DNA of 64,000 nt from Utricularia gibba (Eukaryota; Streptophyta; Magnoliopsida; Lamiales; Lentibulariaceae), in assembly GCA_002189035.1 (NCBI GenBank), contig NEEC01000025.1, positions 186,001 through 250,000 of the forward strand. The letters run 5' to 3'. Positions 48,089-62,400 of the stretch are shown here, piece by piece. How positions within the stretch are numbered: the first letter of the stretch is position 1; the number at the start of each line of letters is the position of its first letter. Under the pieces are notes generated by a model. The model had not been told where the DNA came from and ran no database searches. It worked only from the letters and a program-made list of their open reading frames with translations. A program made the translations under genes and the position numbers.

Positions 48089-49092
48089 ATGATTAAGTTA
48101 TTCAAAGTAAAGGAGAAGCAGAGAGAACTTGCTGAAAATGCTGATGGAAAACCTCCTGCCAAGAAGCAAAGTGCTGGGGAGTTACGGCTTCACAAAGGTT
48201 TCTGTATCCATGTGGAACCTGAGTTTTGTGTTTTAATTGAATAAATCATCTTTTCACCCTTGCTATTCTTTCTGTGTTACTGGAACTCATCTTTTCTTAT
48301 GGCTTCTATATTTATGGGCTTTTTTTTTGAGTAACTGCTTGCATTAGTTCATTGTTAATGCTGCAGACATAAGCGAGTTAAACCTGCCAAAAACATGTAG
48401 CATTTCATTCCCTAATGGCAAGGATGATCTGATGAACTTTGAAGTATCAATCCGCCCCGATGAAGGATATTATCTGTACGCACTTATTATTTTTTTCAAT
48501 AATAATAATGCCACTTGCTCTGCTTGCCGATTTTTTTCTCGAATCATCACCTGATAGTGCTGCCTTTTTTTTTTTCTCAGGGGTGGGACATTTATATTCA
48601 CATTTCATATTTCTCCAGTGTACCCGCATGATGCACCAAAAGTGAAATGCAAGACTAAGGTAATTTTAAATCCAGGGTCTTCATTTTCTTTTCTGTCGCA
48701 CATGGTACAAAATCGTTTTGTTATCTGTTTGTGTATTCCGAAAATCAATCATCTCGCAGGTCTACCATCCCAACATTGACTTGGAAGGAAATGTCTGCCT
48801 GAACATTCTTCGTGAAGACTGGAAGCCCGTACTCAACATAAACACTATCATCTATGGGTTGTATCATCTTTTCACGGTGCTTATCATCCTTCTTTGATCA
48901 AACCATATTCTTAAACTCTACACAACTCCTCTCATTGCTTCTCCAAATGAACAGGAGCCAAATCACGAGGACCCTCTCAATCATGACGCTGCAGCGGTGT
49001 TGAGAGATAATCCAAAGATGTTTGAATCCAATGTCAGGAGGGCTATGACCGGTGGCTACGTGGGACCAACTTTCTTCCCCCGCTGCATATAG
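48089..49092 (+). CDS. RCE1: NEDD8/RUB-conjugating enzyme E2, RCE1
   Basis: Coding exons 48089-48197, 48367-48475, 48581-48659, 48760-48876 and 48955-49092, giving 183 aa (Arabidopsis RCE1 is 184). The N-terminal docking arm [13 protein letters not shown] is present; it contacts the NEDD8 E1. The UBC core contains [20 protein letters not shown] with catalytic Cys112, then [18 protein letters not shown] and [20 protein letters not shown]. It charges and passes RUB/NEDD8 to cullins with RBX1, which activates SCF ligases such as those reading auxin. The active site and the UBC12 arm are intact. Confidence 0.96.
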
Positions 49093-49819
49093 CACCATGC
49101 AGGTCAGAAGACTGTACATTACTAAATCCATGTTCTCTGTGCCTCTTCAGAAGAACGTTATGTTGAGTTGTACTCGGATTAGGACAAGAAGGATGCTTGA
49201 CGAATTGTTCTCCTTTCCGCCTTGTTCATCTCTGTGTCCCAAATTGCATTGCTGATGCCTTTTTTCCCTTGTATGGAACGTGTTGTTGTCTGCTGAATCA
49301 CTCTGTTTGTTGTGTGTTGAAATGCATCATGAATCATAGGTTTGTTGATGATTTAGGGTAGCCATGTGATCTGATCCCCAATCATTAGGACACCATCCAT
49401 GTTTAGGAAAACCGTTTCAAAAAGTGGCCGCGGGCCGGGTATGGACAAATGGGTAGTGGTAGATGTGGTCAAAGATAAACCGGGCCGGCCCACAAGAAAG
49501 TTAGGACAGCGCGGCAACTACTTTTGCACCCACGCCGATTCTTGATCCTTTCCCCTTTTCTTTGTTTCCCAAAGCAGTAGGTGTGCTTACTGGGGACCAC
49601 CGAGGCCGCGTGCGCTGATCTGATTGGCTGATTGACCATCCATCCATCTCTTATGCTTTGAATACTGGTTTTTTTTAAACATTAAAAAAAATTTTAGTAA
49701 ATTTTGATTTATAAAAAATAAAACAAAAATGTTTATTTATAAGATTACAAAAAGGGATGAAATGATTTTATTATTATTTGGTGTGTTACTGATTGCATGT
49801 GTTGCAGTACAAGTACAAC

Positions 49820-49827
49820 TATAAATA
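49820..49827 (+). promoter_or_regulatory. TATA box of the BZR-type gene
   Basis: TATAAATA about 200 bp before the ATG at 50026, implying a start near 49850. Confidence 0.6.
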
Positions 49828-49859
49828 ACCGTCTCTTTCAGGAAATGCAAATTACAGGC

Positions 49860-49916
49860 AGACGAAAAGAGCGAGAGAGCGAGAGGGAGAAGGAGAGAGA
49901 GAGAGGGAGGAGGAGA
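49860..49916 (+). promoter_or_regulatory. GA-rich tract in the 5' leader of the BZR-type gene
   Basis: Long (GA)n-type purine run within the predicted leader. Such tracts are known binding sites for BPC/GAGA-binding proteins in plants. Their function here is inferred. Confidence 0.5.
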
Positions 49917-49983
49917 CTGGTGGAAGCAGCGTGATCCTCGTGAGTGAATGCACGTCGGAACTGGAGCTTCGATTTGCTTCTGA

Positions 49984-51296
<1,313 letters not shown>

Positions 51297-52861
51297 AGAA
51301 GACAAGCTTCGAAGTCACCACTGCTTTCTTCCAGCATTCCATCACCATATGTCATATCTTCAAAAGAATCTGGAAGCAGCCCGCCATTTGAACCCCCTTC
51401 TCGTTTTCTTCCTCATCTACAATTTCTTTCCACTGGTAGTGTAACTGGTCTGCAGTCTGAAAACTCTTGTATTCATTCATTTTGCCCTCAATCCAGAGAA
51501 TTTCTGCACGCTGTACCTTCTCCTTCTAAGGCAATGCTTTCACTGTCATGATTCATGCGCCTGAAACTACTAGATAACTAACTCATCAAACCCCAACTAA
51601 CAATATCAAGATTGTCTCATGCAGCTAAGCATTTAAAGCATGGAGTGATGATCAATAAGTAGTTTTCGTTGGCCCCTCTTGTAGCTCGCTGGCTGCTTAA
51701 CTCTTCAAGGAATTATTGACGTCAGACATACAAGAAAAAAAAAGAAAACAATTCCATGTGGAGCAGTGCAACACAGTGAGGGGGAATCCCACTTGCCCAA
51801 TCTGCTTACATGTCTTGTCCTAATTATTACAACCCTTGCTTCATTCACATGGCCTGCTGCTCATTGATCTTCCGATCTAATCTAATCTTGGAGCTATCAT
51901 AAATAGCGCTCATGAGAAAGCGCAAGCTACCAACTTTTTATATCACAGAATTCTAATAGTTAGATTTATCTCTTAACTTTCTCATGATGAGCCAAGCAGA
52001 GTTTCAAACACCAGGGGCACGTGCGCGTTAGCTTCATGACACCAAGATCTCAAGCAACTGGCATTACAAACGAGATATTGAATGACATGGAGACAAACTT
52101 GCCATTCTTCATGTGGGTTCAGGGTTATAGACATGTATCTTCTAGATAAACATTTCAAGCCAAAGAAGAGACAAGTCCTAAAAAAACAAGTTAATCATCC
52201 ATCATCAGGTACCTCCAGGAAAAAGATGCGACCTTGATAGCAGGATAGCCTCTGCTCCAAGAAGTTGCTGCGTCCACAGGCATTCCTCATCCAAGATGCC
52301 TGAAGAAGGGTAACCAAAATAATGGACATATGGTGAACTTATTCGTGGTGATTAACTATAGGAGATGAAAAGTAAAAAATTCTGGAAAAGATGATTAGTA
52401 GATAACACCATTTGGGGAAACAGATACAATAAATATGGGTTAACAATGCGATCTGATCAACATTTTGCTTGCACAGTGGAGCTGTGGAGATAGCAAGATC
52501 AAGCTGACTGCAGGCATGTCAGCCTGTCTGGCAAGATGAATACCACTCAGGATTTCTTTTGATGGGGAATGAGTATTGTAGCTTCTCTTTGAAAAATCAA
52601 ACTTGCAAACAGAACTTTTCAGATAAAGCTCCGATTTCAAGGGTCTACAAACTGACAAAAGCTTATGAACACTGCAAACTCCAGGAATCTGAAACACCTA
52701 AAGTTATTCAACCATTCAACACATAATAACCAAAAGCACCAACCAAGATCTCCAGTGTGCAATTCAATCAGTGGTAGGTGCCAAAAAACGTCGCTCTCAA
52801 TATCAATTCACAAGAACCAATAATGTATATCCACATTTATAGCAAATCCCATGTTCACAAC
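51297..52861. other. Gap between BZR-type and ssSPT genes
   Basis: 3' UTR of the BZR-type gene to about 51500, then sequence without clear coding signal, and from about 52860 down the 3' UTR of the ssSPT gene on the minus strand, probably containing an intron. The minus-strand open frame 52440-52697 has no recognisable content; it might be alternative 3' exon sequence of ssSPT. Confidence 0.4.
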
Positions 52862-53094
52862 TCACCTTCTGCAAAAATCAGTGACGTAGTTCGAAGTATT
52901 GTAGAAGACAAACCACATCAGCACAATCACAAGAGTATCTAGACAGGATTAAGGGATCGCTATTCTGAACCACGGGATAAAACCACAAACTCAACGAATT
53001 GAAGGATACTGAAGAGGTACCGCTCCCACCAGTCCAGCATATAAAGCCCGAAAGTAACATTGTAGAGATAGATCTTGCGCTGAATCCAGTTCAT
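52862..53094 (-). CDS. SSSPTA: Small subunit of serine palmitoyltransferase
   Basis: Two exons, 53094-53010 and 52938-52862, encode 53 aa. The sequence MNWIQRKIYLYNVTFGLYML, DWWERYLF, then LVIVLMWFVFYN is a very close match to the 56-aa Arabidopsis ssSPTa. The single membrane helix and the N-terminal conserved block are present. It is an ER protein that binds LCB1/LCB2 and greatly raises serine palmitoyltransferase activity, the first step of sphingolipid synthesis. The stop (AGG TGA) overlaps a GT donor site; splicing there would replace it and add a short tail. The usual RHLT-like end is missing either way. Confidence 0.88.
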
Positions 53095-54154
53095 GCTTCC
53101 GGACTTCCACAAAAGCCAAAAACCCAAAAAAGTTGACTGTTCCCAGCTTCTACTGCCGCCATCTCCAGGAAATGCGAACAAGTACGGATTCGGGTGTTAT
53201 GTCCTAATTTGGGCCGTAAATGCACTAGGCCCGGACGGTAAAGGCCAGTATTTGCGCTGCCGCACACGTCCCACAGCACACTGAACATTGTATTGCTCTG
53301 GTGTCAAATGGACCTTCCGATGCTGTGTTTTGTTGATCGACATCCAAGTTCGTGTTCTATTTTCTGACCTTCTTTTGTGGGATCTCTGATCACAGGAAAA
53401 TGACTTTATTGTAACATTACTTGGATGGTGTTTGCATCTCTCAAGTGAATTGATTTCCTGCACACCTCTTTTGCTGATCTTTGGGTTTCACTGCACCCCA
53501 CATTCACCATCTCTTAGCAGCATCCAAAGAGCTGAACTTTTTTGTAGATTGCTGCTGTGCATCGTTTGATCTTGTTGAATTTTTGGCAGCATGGAGATGA
53601 GGACCCTGAATCCTGATACATATGTTCATCAGCTGAGCTCTCGAGAACATGATAGTTTAGTTTTTGTCAGACCTGTCGAGATCCTTGCGTCTGGTTTCCG
53701 GCTGTGAATTTGGATGTACATAGAATTGATGCCAGATGCCATTCTCTTTTGAAGGAAACGCAAACAATGACTAACAGATCTTGACTCTTCACATGATCCG
53801 TATCAAAATTTCAAACTTGTCGCCTTCCGGTATCTAGTTTTAAAAGTCCGCTTTAATTTACAGGAACTATTGCAAAAGTCTACCCAATAACAAAATCACA
53901 AGGGTTTCCCCTAAATCATGTGTTAGTAGTGCAAGGCCCACCAGAAACAGTCGGTGGGGTTGTAATGAAGGTGAAGGCAGCGATGTCTGCACTGGAGAGC
54001 ATCTTCATAGCATTAACAAAAAGGGTCAAAAAACCAACCACCCAATTGAATGCTCGCTCTACTCTTGTCGTTGACACAAGCATAAGCTGCTAAAACCACA
54101 AGCTTTTTCCTTTCTTGAGATTCAATTGTCTTTCAGGCGAATCTGTTTGCCGAA
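53095..54154. other. Divergent gap between ssSPT and DUF1195 genes
   Basis: 1.06 kb with the two promoters. Short open frames on both strands have no recognisable content. Confidence 0.4.
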
Positions 54155-54908
54155 ATGAGAGACGAAGAGGCCCAGAAGCTCGAAGCATCTTTTGGGCGAC
54201 GGAGCAGTTCTTTTTCAGGAGGAGCAAGTGGCGTTTCATCGGAGAAACAAGGATTTGGACTTGGGAGAGACAGTTACAAGTTGTGGGCTTTGGCTGCTTT
54301 GATTTTTCTTGCTCTTTGTTCCCTCTATACTGCTTCCGTCACTCTGAAATGGTCTGCTGCTGCTTTGAAACACGATTTCGACCCCTCCATCAATGGCGAT
54401 CATGATATTCTTGTAATAAAAATCGTTTCTTTTTATTTTGTTAAATCTTATACGGATCGAAGATGAAATGGGTTGATTTGATTGATTGGTTTTTGCAACT
54501 CCAGTTCATAATACTTCCGGTGATGCTTTGTTGTGGGGTTGCAGGATATGGATGAGAGGACAAAGCTGGTGAAGCTAATGTGGAATGTTTACACGCAAAA
54601 CAACATTGCGAGGTTATCCTACTTCTGGAGAGATGCATTTGGAGCAGCTTATCAAGAACTAACCAGTGATATACAAGATGTAAGGGAAGAAGCTTTTCTT
54701 GAGATCGCCAAAATGTCATTCAAATCAAGAGGTGTTCATCATTCAACTCCAAGGTTTGTAGATCCCTGGCTTACTGTTACCAGTGTCTGTATTTGAAGTT
54801 GATTGATTTATTTCTAACCTCTGGTTTCCTTCATGTTGTTGTACAAGCAGAGCACTCAGATCCCAGGTTAGACTGGATATCTCTGGGAGGAAGACGATGA
54901 AGCTTTGA
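54155..54908 (+). CDS. Uncharacterised plant membrane protein (DUF1195 type)
   Basis: Exons 54155-54412, 54545-54753 and 54851-54908 give 174 aa. A conserved head (MRDEEAQKLEASFGRRSSSF, then SGGASGVSSEKQGFGLGRDS) comes before one hydrophobic segment at about 45-65 (LWALAALIFLALCSLYTASV). The soluble helical part follows (TKLVKLMWNVYTQNN, LSYFWRDAFGAAYQELTSDI, REEAFLEIAKMS). I place it with the plant DUF1195 proteins from memory; no function is known. The last exon (RALRSQVRLDISGRK) is less conserved and the least certain part. Confidence 0.8.
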
Positions 54909-55295
54909 TTGTGCATTCCATTTTCTATGCATGAGTATCTTGAAGTAAGTTGAAACACCTCAAATGCCATTGGCACACATTCTGCTCCTGGAACACCAAG
55001 GGCCATCAGAATTTTGCGCATTTTGCAAGTCATGGATATCAATGAAGAAACGAACAGCTTGCATCTTGAAAAAAAGATTTACAAAATCCAGTACAATGGA
55101 GGCAGGATGATAAGTTAACCCAAAATGGTAGATAAGCAGCTAAACAGCCATCAACCAGAGACATGAATGATGGCTTAACAAAACTGGTCGAGGTTTGTTT
55201 GCATGTTCAAAAACCTCTGTTTTTTTCCCCTCTCAACTCCAGGTGAAACGCAATGTACATTCATCATTTACAACTCTGAGTCCTCTTTACCTTGT
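54909..55295. other. Convergent 3' region
   Basis: 3' UTRs of the DUF1195 gene and of EXA1. Nothing else is recognised. Confidence 0.45.
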
Positions 55296-58200
55296 TCAGT
55301 CATCCACCGTCTGAATCTCACCCATCATGATCCTGTTGCTAACCACATTGAACCCCAAAATGGAGGGGCTCACTTTTTTCCCTTTCTTTCCCTTCTTTTT
55401 CCCTCGACTATTTGCATCCCAGTCGACATCCAACTGATCAGAAGCCCTGTTTTCGGGAGGTGCAATAGTGGGGTTCTTTTCAATGTTCCGATTCTTGAAG
55501 GCAGCTTCAACAGCATCAGCGGGCAAAAAATCTTTGTAATTCAGGAACTTGTCAATGAACTCATGGTTTGGGTCCACGGATGCAAGATTCTCTATGAGCA
55601 GTGTTTCAGCTTCGGATCGTGATATCTTCAAGCAATATTCCAGGATACTAGTATCTGGGCAACAACAAAACCACATTTAATGGATGGTGTATTACATTAA
55701 ATCTGGTAAAACTCTAAAAAGCTTACAACTTCCTCAATAACTCTAAAAAGAAAAAGAAAGGAATGAAACGGAGAACAAACCTACAGACGCAAAAGGAAAA
55801 TATACCTTTTGAGCCAATGAGCCTGATACACTCACTTTCACACCATTTCTTGAAGTCCAAGGCCTCTGCCAACACACAAATCACTTTCTATTTTCACCAC
55901 CGACGGAATAGCATGGGCAATAACAGCATACAGAGAATTTCTAAATGGCTGACCTGAATGCTTACTCGAGGTAGCCTTCTTCCCTGCCTGCAAAGATTGA
56001 GAAGCAGAAAAGGATGAAATAGAAGGCTCGGGAAACTTTCCTGCAGTAGACTTCTTCTGGTTGAGAGGCCCTCCAAGAGTTACCTTAGAGGCAGTGCCTT
56101 TACCCACCAAACTAACTTGTGCCCCAAGTTCGGGAAAATTCGACCTAGAAGAAACACAGAACAGTTAAACCACATATTGCAAGCGCTTTGGAGGAAAAAT
56201 TAGCTGTTAACTATGTTTGAGCACATGAAAAATGCTTGCGGTGTAATCACCATGAAAATTCGTAGAATTCAAGAATCTTACTTCTTATCCTCACGACGTG
56301 GTTGTTCTAATGGCTCCCAGAACAAATCAGAATCAGCATTCTGTTTTGGATTAGAACCTGACGGAAAGCTGGTTTGCACTGGAGATGCAGTTTTTATTGG
56401 ACGGTTTATTGTAGGCTTTGGAGTCGGCACTGGAAGCGGAGAAGATATTTTCTTTTCTTGCTCCTTCAAGATATCCCTCAATGACGCTGGCTTCGGAGTT
56501 TTCCCCTGGTTGGCAGACCACACAGGGACGGGTGGGCTAGCAGGCTCACCCTTCCACAGGACAAAATCTCCCAAGGAAGGACCAGAAGGGATAGCAGAAT
56601 GCACTTCGTTTCGCTGCTGCATTTGAAGAGTATATTTACCCTTTTCAACAGGGCTTGATCCAACAGGCATGTCCACGGCAACAGATGAAGCCTTTGCAAC
56701 TGCAGGCTTAGCCTTAGCAGACTTCTTACGGCCTTTTTTAGTATCTTTTGCTTCAATAAAGTCATTTTCAACAGATGAATCAGCTTGTAAACTCACATTG
56801 GACAGCAAACGTTCCAATGCTCTATCACCTGTTTTTTCAGTACCGCTATCCCAAAACAGATCATCTTCCAGGGTCTTCTTATTTGACAATGCTGTCAAAT
56901 TATCCGAGTTGACAAGATTTAACTTCAATCCCAAAGACTTCTGCTCAATTTCATTTGAAAGTTTACGATCTGGATTTAAGACTCCAGTCCAGGGACTGGA
57001 GATACTTGTGGAGCCTGCAGGTGCGGAGATCTCAGGTTTCCTGATCTCTAGTTGAGATCTCCTCTGCTCTTCCTCTTGTATTTCTAGCAAAGACTTTGGC
57101 CTGAAATCAGGAGCATGTTTCCACGCATTTCGTCCAACTTGCAAATGTGCTTCTTGAGGCACAGTTTCCACATCAAGAGTCATGCTGACATTTGCATCAG
57201 CGGTTTTTCGAACCATCTGAAAATCTAAATCATCCAACACCTTCTCAGCCTCAGTGTTTTCAGAAAAAGAAGGCACAAGTAAATCTTCTTGTAAAGATAA
57301 GGACTCAGATTTCCCATCGCAATTGGTAGCTTCAACTTCTGATGCCATGGACATATTTGCCTTAGTCGTACTCCTAACTGTATCAATAGAATTTTTTGAA
57401 GACTTCTGCTTTCTAGATTTCTTATCTGAAGATTTCTTACCTTCATGTGCCTGTGCATTTTTTATTTCTTTACGCAATGGGGAATCACTGACCTTTTGCT
57501 CCTTGGCAATATTTGGTACTTCAGACGTTTTGGACACCACCTCCAATGTGTCACTAACTTGTTGAACGACTATATCCTTATCAATTGATGGTTCTTGAGG
57601 CACAGCTGACTCAACAGAACTCTCTTCACTGAAAAAACTTGATCCTGTGAGGGAATTATCCACTTGAGCAGAGTTTAATGTCTGATCCAACACAGACTTA
57701 TTCTTTGTAGCAGATAGTATTTCCGGATCAAATGATTTTCGTATCCCTGGAATCTTCTGTTCCTCATCAATCTGCACAGTCGGAGTAGCACTCCAGCTGT
57801 CCTGCTTCTCACTGTTTTCCTGAATATGATGTAGTGAACGCATGACTTCAAGACCAGCATTAAGGCTAATATCATGAGAAACAGAAGGGTACACTAAATT
57901 AGTGGCATTTACATCACTAAATGGGTTTGATGCTGCTGATTGTGAAGAAATCTGACTCAGATCATGTTGATTTTGGAACTGACTGTGATCTGAAGTTGGA
58001 ATACCGACAGATAAAACACCCTGTTGCTGTGTCAGTGATGCATCACCAAGTATCTGGTTATTATGTTGCTCAGAGATCAGCTGAGACAGCAGTTGCTGCT
58101 GCTGGCGCATTAAATGCAGCTCTTCCTGTTTCTGTTGTTGATTTAACAGCAGTAGTTTTTCCAAGAATGACAACTGCTGTGACTGAACAGGGGCATGTGA

Positions 58201-61200
58201 ATGCGATTGCAGCAGGTACTGTTGCTGCAAAGCCAACAGTTTTTCAGGAGCTAATCCCACCGGTGAATTACCTGCAGGGGGTGTTAAAAAGGGACTCATG
58301 GCTTGATTGTGTGAATGTAGCCTTTGTTGCTGTATCCCAAACGCAGCTTGCATAGGCAAACCATGAGTTTGCTGAACATCCAATTTCTCCGGGTGTAGGT
58401 CTGAACCTCCCTGAATGAGGAAAGGTACTCTGCCACTGATTCCAGTATTAACCACTGATGCAGGTCTATCAACCAACGTAGGATGTGCCAGTGGTTCCAT
58501 ATTTTGAGGAAGTTGTGGCTGAACATTGTCAAAGTTAGATGACAAAAGCTTAACTTGGGCAGCTGAGGTCTCATTGGCACCTTCAGTACTCAAAGATAAC
58601 GAGGCAGCATCTATAGCTGGCCAAAGTGGATATGGATTCTGCAGAGATTTCTGCCTTTCAAGCATTAGTTTCTGGATTCTGTGTGGATCATCTCCGCTGC
58701 TCGGTGCCAAAGAAGGCATTGAAAAAGAATTCTTCACACCATAACTATGGATACCTGCAGAAGATATGAATAAACCATCAAGAATATGCAGCGAAGGCTG
58801 CAATAAGGGAACACACAATACATGGCAGTCTGAAATTTGACGATTCCTTTTAACCACTGATTCATGCAACAACAAAAAAAAGACTAACCACCTGATGGAT
58901 GCAGCGTCTCTACAGGTAATGCACCAGGAACACTACCACCCATCAGAGACTCAAGAAATCTGTTTTCAGCCTCAGTTGACGATGCACACTTATATCCTGA
59001 ATCATTTTTCAAAAGATTTGCCTCGCTTTCAACAAGGAACTTCCCATGAGTGCTGTGATTTAATTTACCAGATAACTCTTGGATCTCATTTGGCTTGCCC
59101 GTGCTAAATCCAGGAGGTGGTCGAGCTTTTAATTTCAAGTGTGGCATCACATCACCAAGTAGGGAGAATGGTGAATCAACCGATGAACTGGTCAAACGAA
59201 CTTGCAAATCTAGGCCAAAATATCCAGACTCAAACCACGTTATGATATCACTTCCAGAAAATGGGCCTTGGATATCACCCTGCGGATCCTTATAAAAAAG
59301 AATCATATCTTCTGGAGATGTCTGGGAAGAGTTAGGTTGATCCCTAGCCTTTCCAAACGATGCTGATGGCTGCATTCTCGTTACTGGGCTTCCACCGACT
59401 GGCCATTTGGTTTCTCCAATCCTGGTGTTTGTAAAATCCATTGCATTAGTTTCCCATGCACTGTTAGATCTCCCATGAACATCAGCAGCTGGAATAGGGA
59501 CTGGATGTGAACGTTCACGAAATGATGAAGACGGTACTGCACCACTGTGAAGAAATGAAGAGTTTCCAGGAGCCGTAAACCCCCTGCTTCAGGAAAATCA
59601 TTATTTCTTACACGAACAGAACTACCTTCAACAAGAGCTGCAAATAAAAATTGCAAAACCGATAAGCAATGCATTCTACTCATGCCATGATGTTTACTTG
59701 ATTAAAATGTGAGCTGTAGCAGATCGATTTTTCCAATTTATTTTAGAAAAAACAAGGCTGACACAACAGGCAGCAAGATATACCATCTAGAATTGGCTAA
59801 CATAAATGGATAGTCCGCATTACCTTCAGAAGTCAACTTAAGATCTGCCGAGGATTGTGACTCCAGCACAGTCCCTCCTCTTGAACTTGACCAACCATGG
59901 TTCTGCTTTTCATGGGAAGACCCATCGGGATGGTCCCATGTTTCATCTTTTGTGTCATCAAGAGACGATGGTAAATCATCTTTATTTCCTGTGTGTATCA
60001 ACCAACACATCAGGTTAAAACATGAACTAATAACCAATACAAACTGCACGGCAGCATAAAAAAACGTTTAAAGTTTAATGCAGCATTACCATGCCACTGG
60101 GCCGCTGGCTTATTCATTTTTGGTGCGCCACTGCTACTGATTTCCCCTTTGTCTATTCCCGAAAATACAGCCTGCACAGAGATTTGCATGTCACATTATG
60201 AACTACAGAGTTATCGAAAGCACAGAATTAGAACAATGGATAATTGAAATTACTAGTTCTTGAGGACTTGGTGTACAAAGAGCTAGAGGTTCTACGGGCA
60301 TGTCCAGCGTGATTGATGGTACTTGGATAGCATCCAGTAGAAACTTTTTGTGACTCAGAACATCCGTTGTCCTGAAGACATCAATTAACTTTGTCCTACT
60401 ATAACAGAGAGGATAGGGCGGCGCTCCATGGTCACTTTCAACTTTTGGTGACTGCATGTTTCCAAAAGAGGGGTAAAAGAGATGTCCCCAGAGGTGAACC
60501 TCCCCCTTCCAATAGAAAAGTTAGAAGAAGCGGTTTCTCCACGCCCTAGAGCATGTGAATGCGTTGGAACATGCTTGCTAGGGGTTGAAATCGGGTGATT
60601 AACATCTGAACGACCCCGTCCATATGAAGAGTTACCCCGCCATGGTCGATAGAGTTCCCCTTCTCTTTCTTCTTTACCATGAAGCAGCAGATGGGAAGGT
60701 CTATCATGAAGCGTGTCATCTTCATTTGTTACATCCCCCACTTTTCATGCACAGTGGAAGTTTCCTTCTCATCACGCCCCCAGCGTGTGTTCCACTTGCT
60801 TTCACGGCGTTGATCATGGTTATCCCTGTTCCCTGAATCAGAGCGTCGCTCACCAGGGGCACGGCGTGCTTCCCCATATTGCCTTATAGGCAAATCACCT
60901 TTTCTGGCAACCCTGCGTGCATCAGAATACTCTCTCTCCCCCTCTCGCCACTGGTCTTTGCGAATAGAGAAATTAGCACCTCTTTCATCATCTCGCCAAC
61001 GGTCCCAACGGGCTGCCTTCGCATCCAGGACAGAGGGACGGAAAACATCCTTCTTCTCATGGTTCTCATCACTATCATTCACTATTCCAGATAATTTTGC
61101 TGCATCCTGGTGGGCACACCCCGGAAACAGAGTAGATCATCAAATAAAGATTGAAGGAATCTCTTTGTGCATCTCCAGAACATAGGAAACATCCAAAAAA

Positions 61201-62022
61201 GGTTAAACAAGCTGAAACAAACCTCAACAACCATTCCAGCCTTGTTATCACCCGTTTTAGTCAAAAGCCACTGAGGCAAAAGCGGTACCGCATTGCTTGA
61301 TTTTTGAACATCTTTATTTCAATACAAAGGAAAAAAACAAGAAGGTTATAGCAGCTTCAAAAGAAACAACAATGGAAATAATAAAGTGATGCAACAACAT
61401 CACATACATCTTCACATTACTTCCAGAAGGAACACCAAACTATCATTAATCTTGTGAAAAAAACAAAAAGCAAACATGGAACGAGAAAAAGCATATTAGC
61501 AAGAGCACTGTATCCAACGCATAGCCCAATAATCCCATAGAATAAATTTACAAAAAAACTGTACCCACAGGAAACTTCAATAAAATTTTGAAACTGTTAT
61601 TTTTATCATTTTACACACACTGAAAAACTTGGGACGAGAAAAAGCATTAGAAGACATGAAGCGCTGAAGACTACACTGAAATTTTCCAAATTTAGTTCAA
61701 TCAGAAGTTTTTACGTGGTGGAAGCACACTTCCACCAAAAACATTAGCTTTCTCAGATAAGGATATGATTGGAAGGATCAAATTTAACCAACCCAAAAGC
61801 AGCAATACAAAAGGCATAACCTCCTTATCGCCCAAGACAGATAACCTCCATATGAAATGGGTTACTCAACGAGGAGAAAACGACGCCACCGAACCCACAC
61901 CCAAATTGGGAATTTAGGGTTTCTCACAGACACCACAGATGGATTACAAAAACTAAGAAAAAAAAACACTAACCTCTACCGATCTGGTCGGAGCCAGAAC
62001 CGAGTTGCGATTCGTCAGCCAT
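55296..62022 (-). CDS. EXA1: GYF-domain translation regulator EXA1, three frameshifts
   Basis: Ten exons in transcript order: 62022-61974, 61311-61223, 61106-60254, 60171-60090, 59988-59824, 59637-58892, 58754-56282, 56144-55954, 55865-55806 and 55654-55296. Phases fit once three missing bases are allowed, giving about 1689 aa (Arabidopsis about 1714). A predicted eIF4E-binding motif YSRTKLI (YxxxxLΦ) lies in exon 3. The GYF domain lies in exon 6 (ILFYKDPQGDIQGPFSGSDI, TWFESGYFGLDLQVRL). Gln-rich stretches are in exon 7 and a Lys-rich end (GKKKGKKGKK) precedes NRIMMGEIQTVDD. EXA1 binds eIF4E-family proteins, represses translation and is the host factor needed for potexvirus accumulation. Missing bases sit near 60735-60739, 60464-60467 and 59577-59579, all in short runs. 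GIGYF of animals is the counterpart. Confidence 0.92.
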
Positions 62023-62400
62023 TGATCCACAAAACGCGAAATTCCTTGAGCACACTGAAATGCGATTAACTCCTCGAGCGACCGTGGGCAGGGAGGTTCG
62101 AGTGTAGGGCAAACAGCAGCATAAATCAGCAAATCGCAAGGGTAGGTAATTACGTGGCCCCCACCGGCTCACATTAGCACGTCCTGCGCACTGGACAGAG
62201 CGTGGCTTCACTCTCCATCTTGTAATTACGCTTTTAGCCTTCAGACGGCGTCGGTTCAGTTCCGCCTGAATTTGGGCGCGGGAAAATTTCTCCATCGCCG
62301 CTGATTTGCCGCTAAAACGTGAATGTTCGCTGCAAGTATAAGGGTTTTTCATCTTCCCTGCAGGGCTCATTTGCCTTTCTTGAAAGTTTCGACCTTGGCA
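62023..62400. promoter_or_regulatory. 378-bp bidirectional intergenic region, EXA1 / dUTPase
   Basis: The ATGs of EXA1 (62022, minus) and dUTPase (62401, plus) point apart. The gap must hold both leaders and promoters. No clear TATA box is visible. Confidence 0.6.

Noticed and set aside
55296-62022. EXA1 region as several separate genes
   Set aside because: The pieces follow EXA1 order end to end with matching exon phases; the breaks are one-base shifts only.
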